A program made the position numbers and the translations under genes. This document shows, one piece after another, positions 1 to 10,867 of a stretch of DNA of 64,000 nucleotides. The notes under the pieces are model-generated. The model was not told where the DNA came from and did no database searches. It saw only the letters and a program-made list of their open reading frames with translations. The first letter of the stretch is position 1, and each line of letters starts with the position of its first letter. The stretch is from Boesenbergia rotunda (Eukaryota; Streptophyta; Magnoliopsida; Zingiberales; Zingiberaceae), in assembly GCA_024364735.1 (NCBI GenBank), contig JAGFNQ010008760.1, forward strand, positions 1 to 64,000. Reading direction: 5' to 3'.

Positions 1-1301
1 TATGCTTTAAATCCATTCGGATGCTCCTAGCCATAGCAGCTCATTATGATTATGAGATATGACAAATGGATGTGAAAATAGCTTTCCTTAATGGAAACCT
101 GCTTGAGGATGTATACATGATACAACCTGAAGGTTTCACATCGGTTGATAAAACCAAAGTATGCAAGCTTCGACGATCCATATATGGACTGAAGCAAGCA
201 TCTAGGAGCTGGAACATCCGTTTTGATGAGACAATCAAAAAGTTTGATTTCTCACAAAATACTGACGAACCTTGTGTGTACAAGAAGGTTAGTGGGAGTG
301 CAGTCGTATTCCTAGTATTATATGTCGATGACATATTACTTATAGGAAACGATATATCAGTCTTACAGACAGTTAAAATTTGGTTGTCCAAAACTTTCTC
401 CATGAAAGACCTGGGAGAAGCAACCTATATCCTTGGGATTAGAATCTATAGAGATAGATCAAAACGGTTGCTTGGTCTTTCGCAGTCTACATATATAGAC
501 CGAGTGCTAAAAAGGTTTAGCATGTCGGAATCCATGAAAGATTACCTTCCCATCAGGCATGGGATCAACCTTTCAAAGTCTATGTGTCCGCGCACAGAAG
601 ACGAGAGGATTTGCATGAATAAGATACCTTATGCATCCGCGATAGGATCTATCATGTATGCTATGTTATGTACTAGTCCCGATGTATCATATGCTCTGAG
701 TGTCACGAGCAGATACTAGTCTGATCCAGGGATGGATCATTGGGTGGCTGTCAAGATAATCCTTAAGTACTTAAGAAGAACTAAGGATGTGTTCCTAATA
801 TATGGAGAAGGAGATATGGTAATACGTGGGTATACAGATGCCAGTTTCCAGACAGATAAGGATGACTCCAAATCGTAGTCTGGATACGTATTTACTTTGA
901 ATGGAGGCGCAGTATGTTGGAAAGGTTCCAAACAAGACACCGTAGCGGATTCTACCACGGAAGCGGAATATATCGCAGCTTCGGAAGCAGCAAAGGAAGC
1001 AGTTTGGATCAAGATGTTTGTCTCAGAACTTGGTGTGGTTCCAACCATTGATGAAGCAGTGCCGGTTTACTGCGACAGCAATGGAGCTATTGCACAAGCG
1101 AAGGAACCAAGGTCTCATCAGCGATCCAAACATGTGCTTCGACGCTATCATCTGATCAGAGAGATTATAAGTAGGAATGACATACCAATTGAGAGGGTTC
1201 CCACTGAAAGGAATATAGCGGATCCTTTAACTATGGCCTTACCTCAAAGCAAGTTTGAGGGTCATGTTAGAGCCTGTGGTATTGGATACCGTAGCGATTG
1301 A
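1..1301 (+). pseudogene. copia-1 pol fragment: reverse transcriptase and RNase H, broken
   Basis: This encodes the C-terminal part of a copia polyprotein, the enzymes that copy element RNA into DNA in cytoplasmic particles. Visible landmarks are the FLNG segment, the catalytic YVDD box near 325-336, and the RNase H region with DSTTEAEY near 949-972. Compared with the sister copy it has one extra T at about 5-9, a TGA replacing a Trp codon at 60-62, TAG at 717-719, TAG replacing a Gln codon at 876-878, and TGA replacing Trp at 1299-1301 near the C terminus. Between those stops the frame is still open, so decay is by point mutation rather than large deletion. It cannot make a working enzyme. 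Confidence 0.92.
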
Positions 1302-1310
1302 CATTAGGCC

Positions 1311-1321
1311 AAGTGGGAGTT
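1311..1321 (+). other. polypurine tract of copia-1
   Basis: AAGTGGGAGTT lies directly before the TGTTAG start of the 3' LTR, the place where plus-strand DNA synthesis is primed. The same string sits at the same place in copia-2 (35075-35085). Confidence 0.8.
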
Positions 1322-3627
1322 TGTTAGTAATCTGAGAGAAGTGTCCTAAGGCAATCGCCTTATGATTGTAATCATTTACTTTAATAAATGATAATTCACT
1401 ATTTGAGTATACATGTTTGTGTATTTGATTGAGATCTTAAACTCATCTACTGAATGTCCGCAATACAATTCACAGCATAAGGGAATTTGTGATGGGATCA
1501 CAACTAGTGACTATCTCTAAATGTGCAATTGTGAAGTGTTGAAAATATCCCTAGTCGATGAATTGATAAAAACGGACACTATCAATTCTGTTGAGAGTAG
1601 CATGGGTTATTCTCTAATCAGCTGATTCTCACTGGCTGGTGACATTGGGATGTCCAAAGATAAACATGGATGCTAGTTAAGGGAACTAGTTCATTGGAGT
1701 GACTAGCTGTAAGACTTCATATGGGAATCTACATGTAGATATGTCAATGAAGTTCTTACTGCAGCTTAAGTGCGATGTTCCTTTGACTTGCGGTGTTCAA
1801 GTCATCTTGGTCATGGAGACTTATACTTTAACATCTTATGCCAGCATCTCCAAGGAGGTGTGGACCCAGGATGATTGGGTATAAGCCGAAGTGCCCGAAG
1901 ATGTTTGAACAGCCTACAAAGGATTCACCACTCCTTGCGAGGAGATGTATACCCAGGCCTATCGTCGCATTGTTACTCAAAACTTCTGGCCAGAGTATAT
2001 CATGTTTAGAGTGCGAGTCTCTTAAATACATGAGAGTAATTAGAAATCCAAAGGACGAGAAAGACACTACTTGGGCTAGGTGTGACGTAGTCAGTCTAGT
2101 GGGGACTGACACAAACAGACCATGTTCTGAACCAAGTGGGTATAAGGTGGTGAAGGGAATGGGTCATGATTCATTAGAGCTGCTGAAGGGTTTCAGAATT
2201 ACTTCTGAGGTCAAACCGTTGATCTTTCGATTAATTGGGGGTCATGATGTACTACTAGGTGCCACTCATGATCGTTCTATAATTAGTTGATTATAGACGG
2301 CCAACATAAATCGAAAGCCTATTTAGTCACACGCACTACGAGTAATCCGAGGGATTTAAAATGAGTTGAAAATTAGATTTTCCGATCAAGAGAAATAAGT
2401 CGAATCTGAGTTAGTCAGAGGCGCAACGGAAACTTTAAATGGCTAAGTCTTTTGAAGGCTTAATGGGCGAATTAAATGAGTTTAATTCGCGATAGAATCG
2501 GCTTGTTTTGGCCGGCCAAAGAGGGTGTCCACCCTCTTGGTTTGGCCGACCATTAAAAAGGGGAATAAACCAATTTAATTGGCTTAATTAATAAAATAAA
2601 TCTAGCGCGATTTGTTTTATAAATTATGGATAAATAAATTTGTATAAAGAAATTTATATAAATAAATTTATAGAAATTTATTTCTTTTTGGGAAATTAAA
2701 ATAATCCGTGGAATGGTTTATTGTAATTTTATAAAATCAATTATGAATTGATTTTTCCATTAAAAGAAAATGTATAAGTTTCTTATAAAATTTATTCCAT
2801 AATTAAAGAAGAGAATTATTTGTTTTATTATAAAGTTAGTTATAATAAAACTAGGCATAACGGAATTATTCATAAGAAAATTTATAAGATAAATTTCTTA
2901 TGAAAATTAATTCCGTTAATTCCGTTAAAGAGGAGACTTAGCAAGGGAGAGGTTACTATATAAAGGAACCAAAGGCTAGCCTTCAATTCCAATCAATTAA
3001 GTTGATTAAGAGTTAATCCTCTCCCTCTCTCTCTTTTATTCTCTTCCTCCCTTTTCCCCTTCTCAACCCTAGGGCCGGCGCCCCTTGAGGCAACTAGGGC
3101 CGGCGCCCCTTCATCCACCTAGGGCCGGCGCACTTCTTCCCTTAGGGTTGGTTGCCGTGAGCTATCAAGGAGAAGGAGAAGCCAAGACAAGAAGAAGAAG
3201 ACGCGGATCACAACTCCTCTCTTCCCGGAATTTAGATTCTGTTTCATGTTGGTGAGTTTCCTATCTTTTCTCTTGTTCTTCTAGTTGTGCCTTTAGAGGA
3301 TCTAGTAGTTCTCATTGGCACAAAACTCGTGACTTTGCGAAGTCATCCCGAAGAGAACTCGGCGTGGACGCGAATAGAGGCGAAGCTTCCAAGGGACGCT
3401 ACGGTTGGATCTCGTCCCTTACTTCGAGTTACGCGAGGTACTTAGTAAATTAGTTTACTTTTTCGCAAAGTTTTAATTTATGATTATGTCCACACACCAT
3501 AAGGTTGCATGCTAGATACGTGGTTAAAATAATTTAGGAAATTATTTTATGCTAATTCTTCCGCTGCACGTAAATATTTTAAAATTTACGAACCCGTATC
3601 CTTGTCGACATGCACCCGGTCTCAACA
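1322..3627 (+). repeat. 3' LTR of copia-1 (2306 bp)
   Basis: It begins TGTTAGT just after the polypurine tract and ends CTCAACA, and aligns end to end with 35086-37381. Inside are a TATA box at 2957-2964, a transcribed part with three copies of a GGGCCGGCGC motif (3072-3132), and an AT-rich stretch at 2580-2930. The small open frames in it are not conserved between the two copies and are not taken as genes. Confidence 0.85.
2957..2964 (+). promoter_or_regulatory. TATA box of copia-1 LTR
   Basis: TATATAAA is followed by AGGAACC and is repeated identically at 36737-36744 in the copia-2 LTR. Its position in the distal third of the LTR fits a U3 promoter driving plus-strand transcription. Confidence 0.6.
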
Positions 3628-4729
3628 TCTAGCGCGTTGCCGTCGGTCAGAATGCTTGGAATGGTTCTTGGAAGTCGTTGTTGGAAGCCCCTTATATAGG
3701 CCTCCTGGGGGCGCCCTGGACGCTGGGGGCGCCCCGGAAGACTCGGTCAAACTTTATCCCTGCGCCTACCTCGCCGCAGCTGATAACAGCTTTGACCAGG
3801 GCACCCTGGCTATTGGGGGCGCCCTGGCTGATGGGGGTGCCCTCAACACTGGGGGCACCCTGCTTAGGGCCTCCAGCAGCCTACTACTTCTTCCAGTCTT
3901 GGTACCTGCAAGATATACAAACACAAAGCATAGATACATATGATGTTAGCCTCAAGGACTGGGTTCGGACTTTGGATTTGCATGAAACCCTAGGTCGAAC
4001 CGGCACGAGTTTCTATCCCTGAGAACTCGCCCTTCACCTACTCCTTTAGGAGACGGTTGCCACCCAGCCCTTCGGGTGGACTTTTGCTTAGCCTCCGATT
4101 ACTTCGGATCTCGAGACGCCTGAACCTCGACCCGTCTCTACTCCTGTCCTTAGTCATCGCTCAGCTAAGTTGCTCTGTCCCTTGGACCAAGACTTCATTC
4201 CCTAGCAGTCCTTCGCCAAGTGCCTAGCAGCCCTTCGCTAGGTCTTTGTTACCAAGCGGTCCTTCGCCTGGTGCCTAGCAATCCTTCGCTAGGTCTTCTA
4301 TGCCTAGCAGCCCTTCGCTAGGTGCCTAGCAGCCCTTCGCTAGGTCTTCTATGCCTAGCAGCCCTTCGCTAGGTGCCTAGCAGTCCTTCGCTAGGTCTTG
4401 GGGTTTCGATACCTAGCATCCCTTCGCTAGGTGCCTAGCAGTTCTTCGCTAGGTCTTGGGGTTTCGATACCTAGCAGCCCTTCGCTAGGTGCCCAGCAGC
4501 CCTTCGCCGGGTCTTGGGGTTTCGATACCTAGCAGCCCTTCGCTAGGTGCCCAGCAGCCCTTCGCCGGGTCTTAGGGTTTCGATGCCTAGGTTAACTAGG
4601 ACTTTTCTTCAGCTTGGTTACTTCTCTCCTAACTCCCCTTTGTTTGTTCACTGTATCACTGACTTAAGTGTATTGTCAAACATTAAAACACTTTAGAGGA
4701 GGACATCCTTGATGCAACTTGCACCAACA
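3628..4729 (-). repeat. G-type LTR fragment, truncated at the left
   Basis: It ends GATGCAACTTGCACCAACA exactly like the G LTR at 61673-63066, and shares with it a CTTATATAGG/TTTTATAGG promoter segment, GGCGCC-rich repeats and the sentence-like array near the end. The left end of the LTR (TGTGGGGACCGG) is missing; the fragment starts at the copia-1 LTR end. Orientation is that of a minus-strand element. Confidence 0.75.
4195..4590. repeat. hairpin-unit minisatellite in G-type LTR
   Basis: About 14 units of roughly 21 bp, often paired into a 51-bp dimer with a TCTTCTATG or TCTTGGGGTTTCGA spacer. The commonest unit is CCTAGCAGCCCTTCGCTAGG, whose ends CCTAGC and GCTAGG are complementary, so each unit can fold into a small hairpin. 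A reverse-oriented related array is at 21605-21800. Confidence 0.85.
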
Positions 4730-5487
4730 CATTACACGATTCTAAGAAAATTATTTCCGATTATGTGTCTTCCGTTGGGGAAGTACACATGCACTTTAAT
4801 AATTTCCTATAATCTTTTCTAACCCAGTGATCCGCAGAACAAGCCTATCCGTTATGGAGGAAGGCACTCAGAGCCAATGCGCGGGCTTGTTCGCATCACT
4901 TGTTAGATTTTAATGGAGGTCGTGGGACCCTTAGGCTTCCTCTCCTACTTAGTTATTTGCGTTTGAGGTTTTTCACATGCACACACACAACAAGCACATA
5001 AACCAATAATAATAGTGCTATGAAAAAATCCTAGATTTTTCCAATTATTATGGCCTTGGTCTCCAATGCGCCTCCAGTCGTGTCGTCACCTCGTCCACTC
5101 CATCTTATCCATGCGCAAGCCACCATGAAGGATTCCCCGAGCCGAGATGACCAGCATACTTACTTACATCAATTGATCCTATACTCCACAAAGGAGTGTA
5201 CATGTTATCTAGATCAAAAGTAAATAGAACGCTTGGCTAAACAAGTGTCATATTTAATTACAAAAATTAAATAAATTATCTAGCCTCGTCAACCCCGAGG
5301 ATTCAATTAATACACCTCAAACACAATCAATCACATACATATCACATTAATGCCATAATAGTTGGAATCTAGTGCCTACAACAAAAAGTTAGCCTACGCA
5401 CATCCAAAAATTATCCAGCAAAAATAATGTACATGATAATATGCAGAAAAAATAACCGAATCCTAAACACACAAAACTGGAAACACA
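4730..5487 (-). other. leader of minus-strand copia M1
   Basis: No gene seen. The stretch matches 37668-38469, which lies in the same position next to the primer-binding site of M2, so it is the transcribed untranslated leader of the M family read on the minus strand. Confidence 0.65.
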
Positions 5488-5499
5488 GCTCTGATACCA
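5488..5499 (-). other. primer-binding site of M1
   Basis: GCTCTGATACCA is the reverse complement of TGGTATCAGAGC, the standard copia primer-binding site pairing with the 3' end of initiator Met-tRNA. It lies two bases from the LTR end, which fixes the element's orientation as minus. Confidence 0.85.
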
Positions 5500-5501
5500 A
5501 T

Positions 5502-7552
5502 TGTAGGGTATGACTTGGCGGTGTCCATGACAACCACGGGGTCATACTTGAGAGACCTCTCTATGTCTACGGATTAAAAATTTAATCCGAATAGAGACCC
5601 GTCCCTCTAACGACCATCTCATCGTCGTGTTAATTAATCCAAGTTACAATTTGGCCAAAACCGAGGTTAAGGCCTTATAACTTTCTGGATTAATTAACCA
5701 CGAAAAAACCACGATCGGATCGCCAATTTTTGTGTTTATCTTCGGGGTCCAATTAGGTAATTATCGTCTATGATAATGAATCAAAATAATCAACAAACAT
5801 ACATAAAATGATGATGCAAACAAATATAGCACAACAAGACATAGTAGAAATAAAACGGAGCTCGGGAGAGTTATACCTCGTCGTTTACCTAGCAGTCTTC
5901 TACCTTATGACCCTCCCCTCCTGGATGTCGTGTGGGTGATGATCTACCAAGATGCGGAGTAACCAAGGCACACCAAAATCACCTTCTTCAAGCCTCTTCC
6001 TTTTTGGTAGCAAAAACCCAAGCAAGGGTTTCAGCCACCACCTTTCTCGCCTCTCCTCCTCTCGCCGCCGGCCACCTCAAGCTCCAAGCTCCGACCAATA
6101 GAGAGGCAACACCGAGAGGCTTCTAGGAAGCTGAAGAAAGGGAAGAAGAAGCCAAGCAAGCTCCTTCTTTTTCCCTAAAACCCACCGAAAAATCCTAAGC
6201 CCTTTCGCTCACCGCCGACGCCAAACAAGAAGCCACGCCCCTATTTTTCGGCCGCTGGATTCTTCTCCTCCTTGCTCCTTTCATCCGCACTCAGAGGAGG
6301 AGACAGTGACCGGGAAAGGAGAAGAGATCAGATAGGAGGAAGAAAGAAAAGCCAAGCTTTTCTTCCTTCTTCACTGTCGGCGCCGCAAATGGAAGAAGCC
6401 CGCCGCTGGCAGCCCTCCTCCAAGGCGAGCACCAAGATGCTACTCTCTCCCTTGCTGAAGCTTTACACCCAAGAAGTCGATGATGACTGAGGAGAAAACT
6501 CCTCTTCTCCTTACTTCTTCTCACCGGCGCAAACCAACCCTAAGAGAGAGAGAGGGCCGGAGTTTAGGAAAATAAGGTTTTGTGTGGGTTTTGTGATTAA
6601 TCCAAATTAATTCTCAATTAATTCATTAAGCCTTGTATCATGACTCCTATGGGGTATTTATAGGGCTAAGATAGGTACCATGAGGAGGAGTTGGTTCTTG
6701 ACTCGCTAATGGATCCAAACTCGATCCATTAATGGTGATCCATTCCACTAAATGATTCCATTGTACTTCTTCACCAACCTCCATATTTTCATATGGGCTC
6801 CACATATTACGAGTCTTCCGTCTCCCCGTGTTTAAGATATTGTATGCTCGATAATTAATTTAATTTATTGATAATTAAAATAATTATCCTCTTAATCTTG
6901 ATTAGAACCACTCAACCTTTTCATCATGCCGGACCATAGTGCACTTGCATGATTTGACATGATGATCCTTTTGAGCTCACCAAGGGGGCATCATCATCCC
7001 GACTCACCAGGACACGGATTCCGTCAATAATCAATAGCACATCATATTATTAATATTATCTCCCAACTTATCGGGCTTATCAATCTAACGGAATTGATCT
7101 CGCCTATTGGTAAATCAAAGAAATAATAATTAATAATATATGCCCGTCATTATTTCGGGATTAAGAGATCGTACTCCATAATATTTATCCGAGGTCTAAT
7201 CTAATTTATGAAGTCAGTACAAAAATTGGATGACCTCTATTTCGGTTCTACTCAATGTACACAAAGTACACTAGTGTAATTCTATGGTTAAGATAAACTA
7301 CACTTAATTACACTACAACCATCCCGATGGTTTGTCCAACTCTATCTCGGTTGTGAGCCTCTTTCTTATACTTCAGCAAGGAACCTGATAACATGATCAT
7401 CTGTGCGATACCACACACCATGTTATATACAATGCCAAGTATCAACATTTCATGCACATACTAATATAAACATGCACTATGTGATTTGTGATTCTCTTTA
7501 AAATGTAGATGTATCCTAACCAAAAGCAAGGCTTTTAGTATACATCCTAACA
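5502..7552 (-). repeat. M-family copia 5' LTR (M1, 2051 bp)
   Basis: Read on the plus strand it starts TGTAGGGTATG and ends ATCCTAACA. It is homologous over its length to the two M2 LTRs (26482-28470 and 38484-48397), although M1 lacks their 66-70-bp repeat array. A minus-strand TATA candidate (plus TATTTATA) is at 6655-6662. The internal part of the element lies to the left and has been largely replaced by other insertions. Confidence 0.8.
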
Positions 7553-8298
7553 ATAACTTCTTCTTCTTCATTCCATCCTCTTCTTCTCTTCTTCCCTAAG
7601 GCGTGTGGCAACAAGGAGGGAGGAGGCGGCGGCTGACGATGCTCCAACTTGGAAGCTTTTGGCAGCGGCGACAAGGGAGGGGAAGATGAGTGTTGTGGAT
7701 AGGGTTTGTTGGTTGTAAAGAGAAAACTCTTTTCTTATTCTTCTTCTTCTTCCTCTACTATTCATTCCTTTGGCCAGCTCATCCTTGGAGCTTGGAGTTG
7801 GCCGGCGGCACAAGGACGAGGAGCTAGGGTTTAGTGGTCGGCTGCGCAAGGTGAGGATGATCACCTTTCCCTTGTGGTCAGTGCAAGCTATGAGAAGGAA
7901 AAGGGAGGCTTTGGTGACTTTATTTCTTGGAAGATCGTCGCCCACACGATGTCCATGAAGAGGATAGGAATACGATAGAAGATCAAGAGGTAAACAAGAG
8001 GTAAATAAGAGATATAAATCTTGTTCTTGTTCTAGTTTAATTATTGTATTCATGTTTTATCATGGACCCCGAAATCAAACACAAAAACTAGCGATCTAAT
8101 TCATCATCTATTCTGCGACTATTTGATTAAGGAGGTTGAATTGCTTGAACAACAAGTTTGTTCAAGCAATCACTCAATCGAATAGTAAGATGATGAAAAA
8201 CGGTCGCTTGGGAAGTCTCTTTCCATCCGAATTTTTTAATTAATAAAATTTTAATCCAGGGACATAGAGAGGAATCCCGATGCAACCGAAACCCAACA
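7553..8298 (+). repeat. M-type LTR fragment, plus orientation
   Basis: It ends GAAACCCAACA and carries, in the forward direction, the same signposts as M1 in reverse: the CACACGA segment, the ACCCCGA segment before a run of AAAACT, and the AATTTTTTAATTAATAAAATTTTAATCC-like stretch followed by the CATAGAGAGG block. It abuts the M1 LTR in opposite orientation. Open frames inside (minus 161 codons, plus 62 codons) are not conserved in other copies. Confidence 0.6.
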
Positions 8299-8415
8299 AG
8301 GTTCTTATACTTCTTTTTCTATTTCATCCATCCACCGGAAGAACCAACATCCACTATTTTTGTACATGTAAATAGTAGTTGACATCTATTAAATGTTAGT
8401 TGTTTTGTGTTTATG

Positions 8416-8651
8416 ATTAACGAGGTTTTTCCAACCTCGGGCGACTGGCTCGGCCCCACGAAATTTTCCCACCGGCCGCCTGGGTAAATCGAAAAGCGCT
8501 CACGGTGGGTGGTCTAGTAGCCCAGTGTCCCAGGGTTTGTGCCCCATTTGGAGGAAAAATTCTTACAAATACGCCATAGATGGGGATTGAACCGTGGATG
8601 CCTGAGATAGCGACTAGTCTCCCTACCGCTGCACCATAGCCCCAGGGGCAA
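8416..8651 (-). mobile_element. tRNA-derived SINE (SINE-1)
   Basis: On the minus strand there is an RNA polymerase III A box TGGTGCAGCGGT (8636-8625) and a B box GGTTCAATCCCC (8593-8582) at tRNA-like spacing. The element ends in a hairpin (stem CGAGGTT/AACCTCG, 8421-8439). It is flanked by imperfect 16-bp repeats, TTGTTTTGTGTTTATG at 8400-8415 and TTGTTTTGGGTATATG at 8652-8667 (14 of 16 equal), as expected of LINE-driven insertion. It makes no protein. Confidence 0.75.
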
Positions 8652-9169
8652 TTGTTTTGGGTATATGTATTATATTAAGATAGTTAAGCACTAACCTTGT
8701 AATCACAATAACTTATAAACTTTCTTCTTATATTTTGTAATGTCTTTGATATGTGTATTGGTGGAATTTTGTGATGCAAACATTTCACTCTTACATCATT
8801 ATATGCCACATTTGATAATTAGAAGAAGATTTTTAATGATAACTTTATTTCATCTTTATTTGATTTTGGTTTGCAAATTTAAAATTCTGACTCTTTTTTT
8901 TTGATTTGGTGAAGGTGGTGGAATGAGTTTTTAATTAGTTATTCCTTTCAGAGTTGTTACTTGTCTACTATTTATGTTGGTATATATATGAATTTTGTTA
9001 GAATTTTTATTGAAGGATATAATGGTCAATTCAATGTATTTTCTCTCTTAAGGTTTATCAAAAATAATTTATAAAAAAACAAGAGCACAATTATCTTTCA
9101 TAAGATTTCTCATAGACTCTTGGTCAAAGGGATTAAATATCACTTTTTAAATATAAGAGTAAAATGCTA
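8652..9169. other. AT-rich stretch with nothing recognised
   Basis: No open frame of note, no terminal repeats and no match to other parts of the window. Together with 8299-8399 this is the least transposon-like part of the window and may be old flanking DNA. Confidence 0.5.
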
Positions 9170-9668
9170 TGATGGGGTTGAATAGCCCGTGGCAGGACAC
9201 GTGGACTGAAGAAGCTCGGTGACAAGATGAGGCGAGTCTGAGTGACTCCCTTTCAGAGCGCCCGGGACCCTCTAGGGAAGAGGAGCCTCCAGGGCACCCA
9301 CGGTAAACACGTCGTGAAAATCAGATCAGAAAATCCCTCCCGGGATCACCCCAAGATGTCAGGTCCTGAGACTGCCTCGGGGAAGCGGAGCGCCCACGAC
9401 CTCCAGGGCCAGAAGACCTCGAGATCACCTCAGGGAAGCGGAGCCCAAGCAACATTCGACCTCAAGTAACGGACCCCCCTTGTTTCTTGGATCTGTGGAT
9501 AAGCACCCCCACTATCACGGAGTCATCATGACCCTTAAATATCACAACGGGTCACACTTAATGACGGCGTGGACAATTTCAAAAGCTATCCTGTAACCGA
9601 CGAAGGGGGGTGGGGGACGTGGCACAAATCATGGGACGCACCAAGGCAACCACCGCAGTTATAAAAGG
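9170..9668 (+). repeat. left part of Tat-like gypsy 5' LTR
   Basis: A GC-rich segment starting TGATGGGGTT and ending at a TATA box (TATAAAAG, 9660-9667). The rest of the LTR resumes at 16688, followed by leader and gypsy gag. The split is caused by an M-type LTR piece. The exact left end is a guess. Confidence 0.45.
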
Positions 9669-9893
9669 TGTTACATGTGTATACTAAAAGACTTGTTCTT
9701 TTTATATATAAGATCATTTATATTTTCGAAAAAGAATCACAACAACACTAGATACTTATTTATATTAGTATATGCATAAAAGTCCTTTACTTTGCATTGT
9801 AGATAACATGGTGTGTGGTATCACATGGAAGATCATGTTATCAGTCCCTTGCCTAGTATAAGTAGAGGCTCACAGCCGAGATGGAATTGGAAT
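9669..9893 (+). repeat. M-type LTR piece, left half
   Basis: It starts TGTTACATGTGTATAC and follows, in the forward sense, the reverse complement of 28300-28470 (the TATACTAAAAGAC and ACATGGTGTGTGGTATCAC segments). The right end of the same LTR type is at 16229-16687; element E lies between and the middle of the LTR is gone. Confidence 0.7.
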
Positions 9894-10852
9894 TGTAGGA
9901 TCGATGTAGGGTGCTAGAGGGGGGGGGTGAATAGCACTTTTTGGATCTTTGATCTCTAAAAGTTGTTAGCGCAGCGGAAATAATATGTAAAATGAATAAC
10001 AATGCTAACAATACCAGATTTAGTTGGTATCCACCCCGGCTGGGTGACTAATCCAACAATCCTTTGGCGGATCACTCCCCGGATAATCTCCGGCTATCTC
10101 GTGTTGCTCCTTGTGGGTGGAGAAACCTCGCCACAGCACCTTGGACACAATCTGAGAATACAAGACTACTAACTTGCCCTATCCAAGCAAGTTTCGTCGA
10201 AAAGAATAGGAGTAAACGAGCCCCTTTTAAACTAGGGCTCGAATCTGGAACAGCGACTACCAGTCGACTGCCAAGTGCCAGTTACCTGGTCCCACTCAGA
10301 TTCGACCGTTGCATCACAACGTTCGAAATCTGACAGCCTGTTCCAGCCCATAGCAGTCGACTGACCCAGGGCAGTCGACTGCCTCATCCCTAAACCTAGG
10401 GTTTTACTCTGAGTACATATCTCACGGCACTCAAACCCTCCCGGCTTAGCCCCTGAGTACAAACACTCATACTCAGACCCTTACAACCCAGTTGAATCTT
10501 CACCAGCGGTCTTGACTGTTGTCTTCACGCCTTCTTCATCTTTAGCCCTCGTCCCTCGGATGCGCACGCAAGCCTCCAGCTTGCCTCCATGCCACCCTTC
10601 ACATACGCCTCGAAGTCCGCGTCCCTTGGCTCATCATCTCCTCTATACATGGTCCCTCAGATATGCACGTAAGCCTCCAGCTTACCTCCATGCCATCCTT
10701 CACCTGAAGACGTCAATCAAGTCCACATATACCTGTACACCTGCACACTCATGTACATATGTGAGAACAACACAAATCCTAACTTAACCATATTGCCCAC
10801 TCATCAAAATATCATGATCTTCCAATCATTCAAAGGGCCGATTGCCTCAACA
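9894..10852 (-). repeat. 3' LTR of element E (959 bp)
   Basis: On the plus strand it starts TGTAGGATCGATG and ends TGCCTCAACA next to the polypurine tract. Its first 340 bases are repeated nearly unchanged at 15702-16060. A long G run followed by TGAATAGC near the edge is shared with the S and G LTRs. Confidence 0.85.
10261..10381 (-). promoter_or_regulatory. CAGTCGACTG palindromes upstream of E promoter
   Basis: Three perfect copies of the 10-bp palindrome CAGTCGACTG at 10261-10270, 10354-10363 and 10372-10381. On the minus strand they lie just upstream of a TATA-like TTTAAAAGG (10225-10233). The position suits a promoter-proximal control array; function is inferred only. Confidence 0.45.
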
Positions 10853-10867
10853 ATCTCCCCCTTTTTG
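10853..10867 (-). other. polypurine tract of element E
   Basis: ATCTCCCCCTTTTTG on the plus strand, that is AAAAAGGGGGAGAT on the minus strand, directly before the LTR's TGTTGAGG start. Confidence 0.85.

Larger units (their letters stand above)
1..3627 (+). mobile_element. Ty1/copia LTR retrotransposon copia-1, 3' part
   Basis: The window opens inside pol of a plus-strand copia element and runs through its polypurine tract and complete 3' LTR. It is almost base-for-base the same as the copy at 33768-37381, so both belong to one family. The 5' half lies outside the window. Its 3' end abuts a G-type LTR fragment that is cut exactly at the junction, which suggests that copia-1 inserted into that older LTR. 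Family assignment is firm; lineage within copia is not determined. Confidence 0.9.

Noticed and set aside
1699..2290. Open frames of 61 and 150 codons after copia-1 pol
   Set aside because: Within the LTR; the corresponding region of copia-2 has the frames broken, so they are chance.
4195..4590. CRISPR-like regular repeats
   Set aside because: Units are contiguous or separated by short repeated spacers, not unique spacers, no cas genes, and they lie inside a plant LTR.
5932..6524. Short open frames as a host exon
   Set aside because: They lie within the M1 LTR and are not preserved in the other M LTRs.
8582..8636. Functional tRNA gene
   Set aside because: A and B boxes are present but there is no cloverleaf with an acceptor stem, and the sequence extends another 160 bp to a hairpin and target duplication; a SINE explains it.
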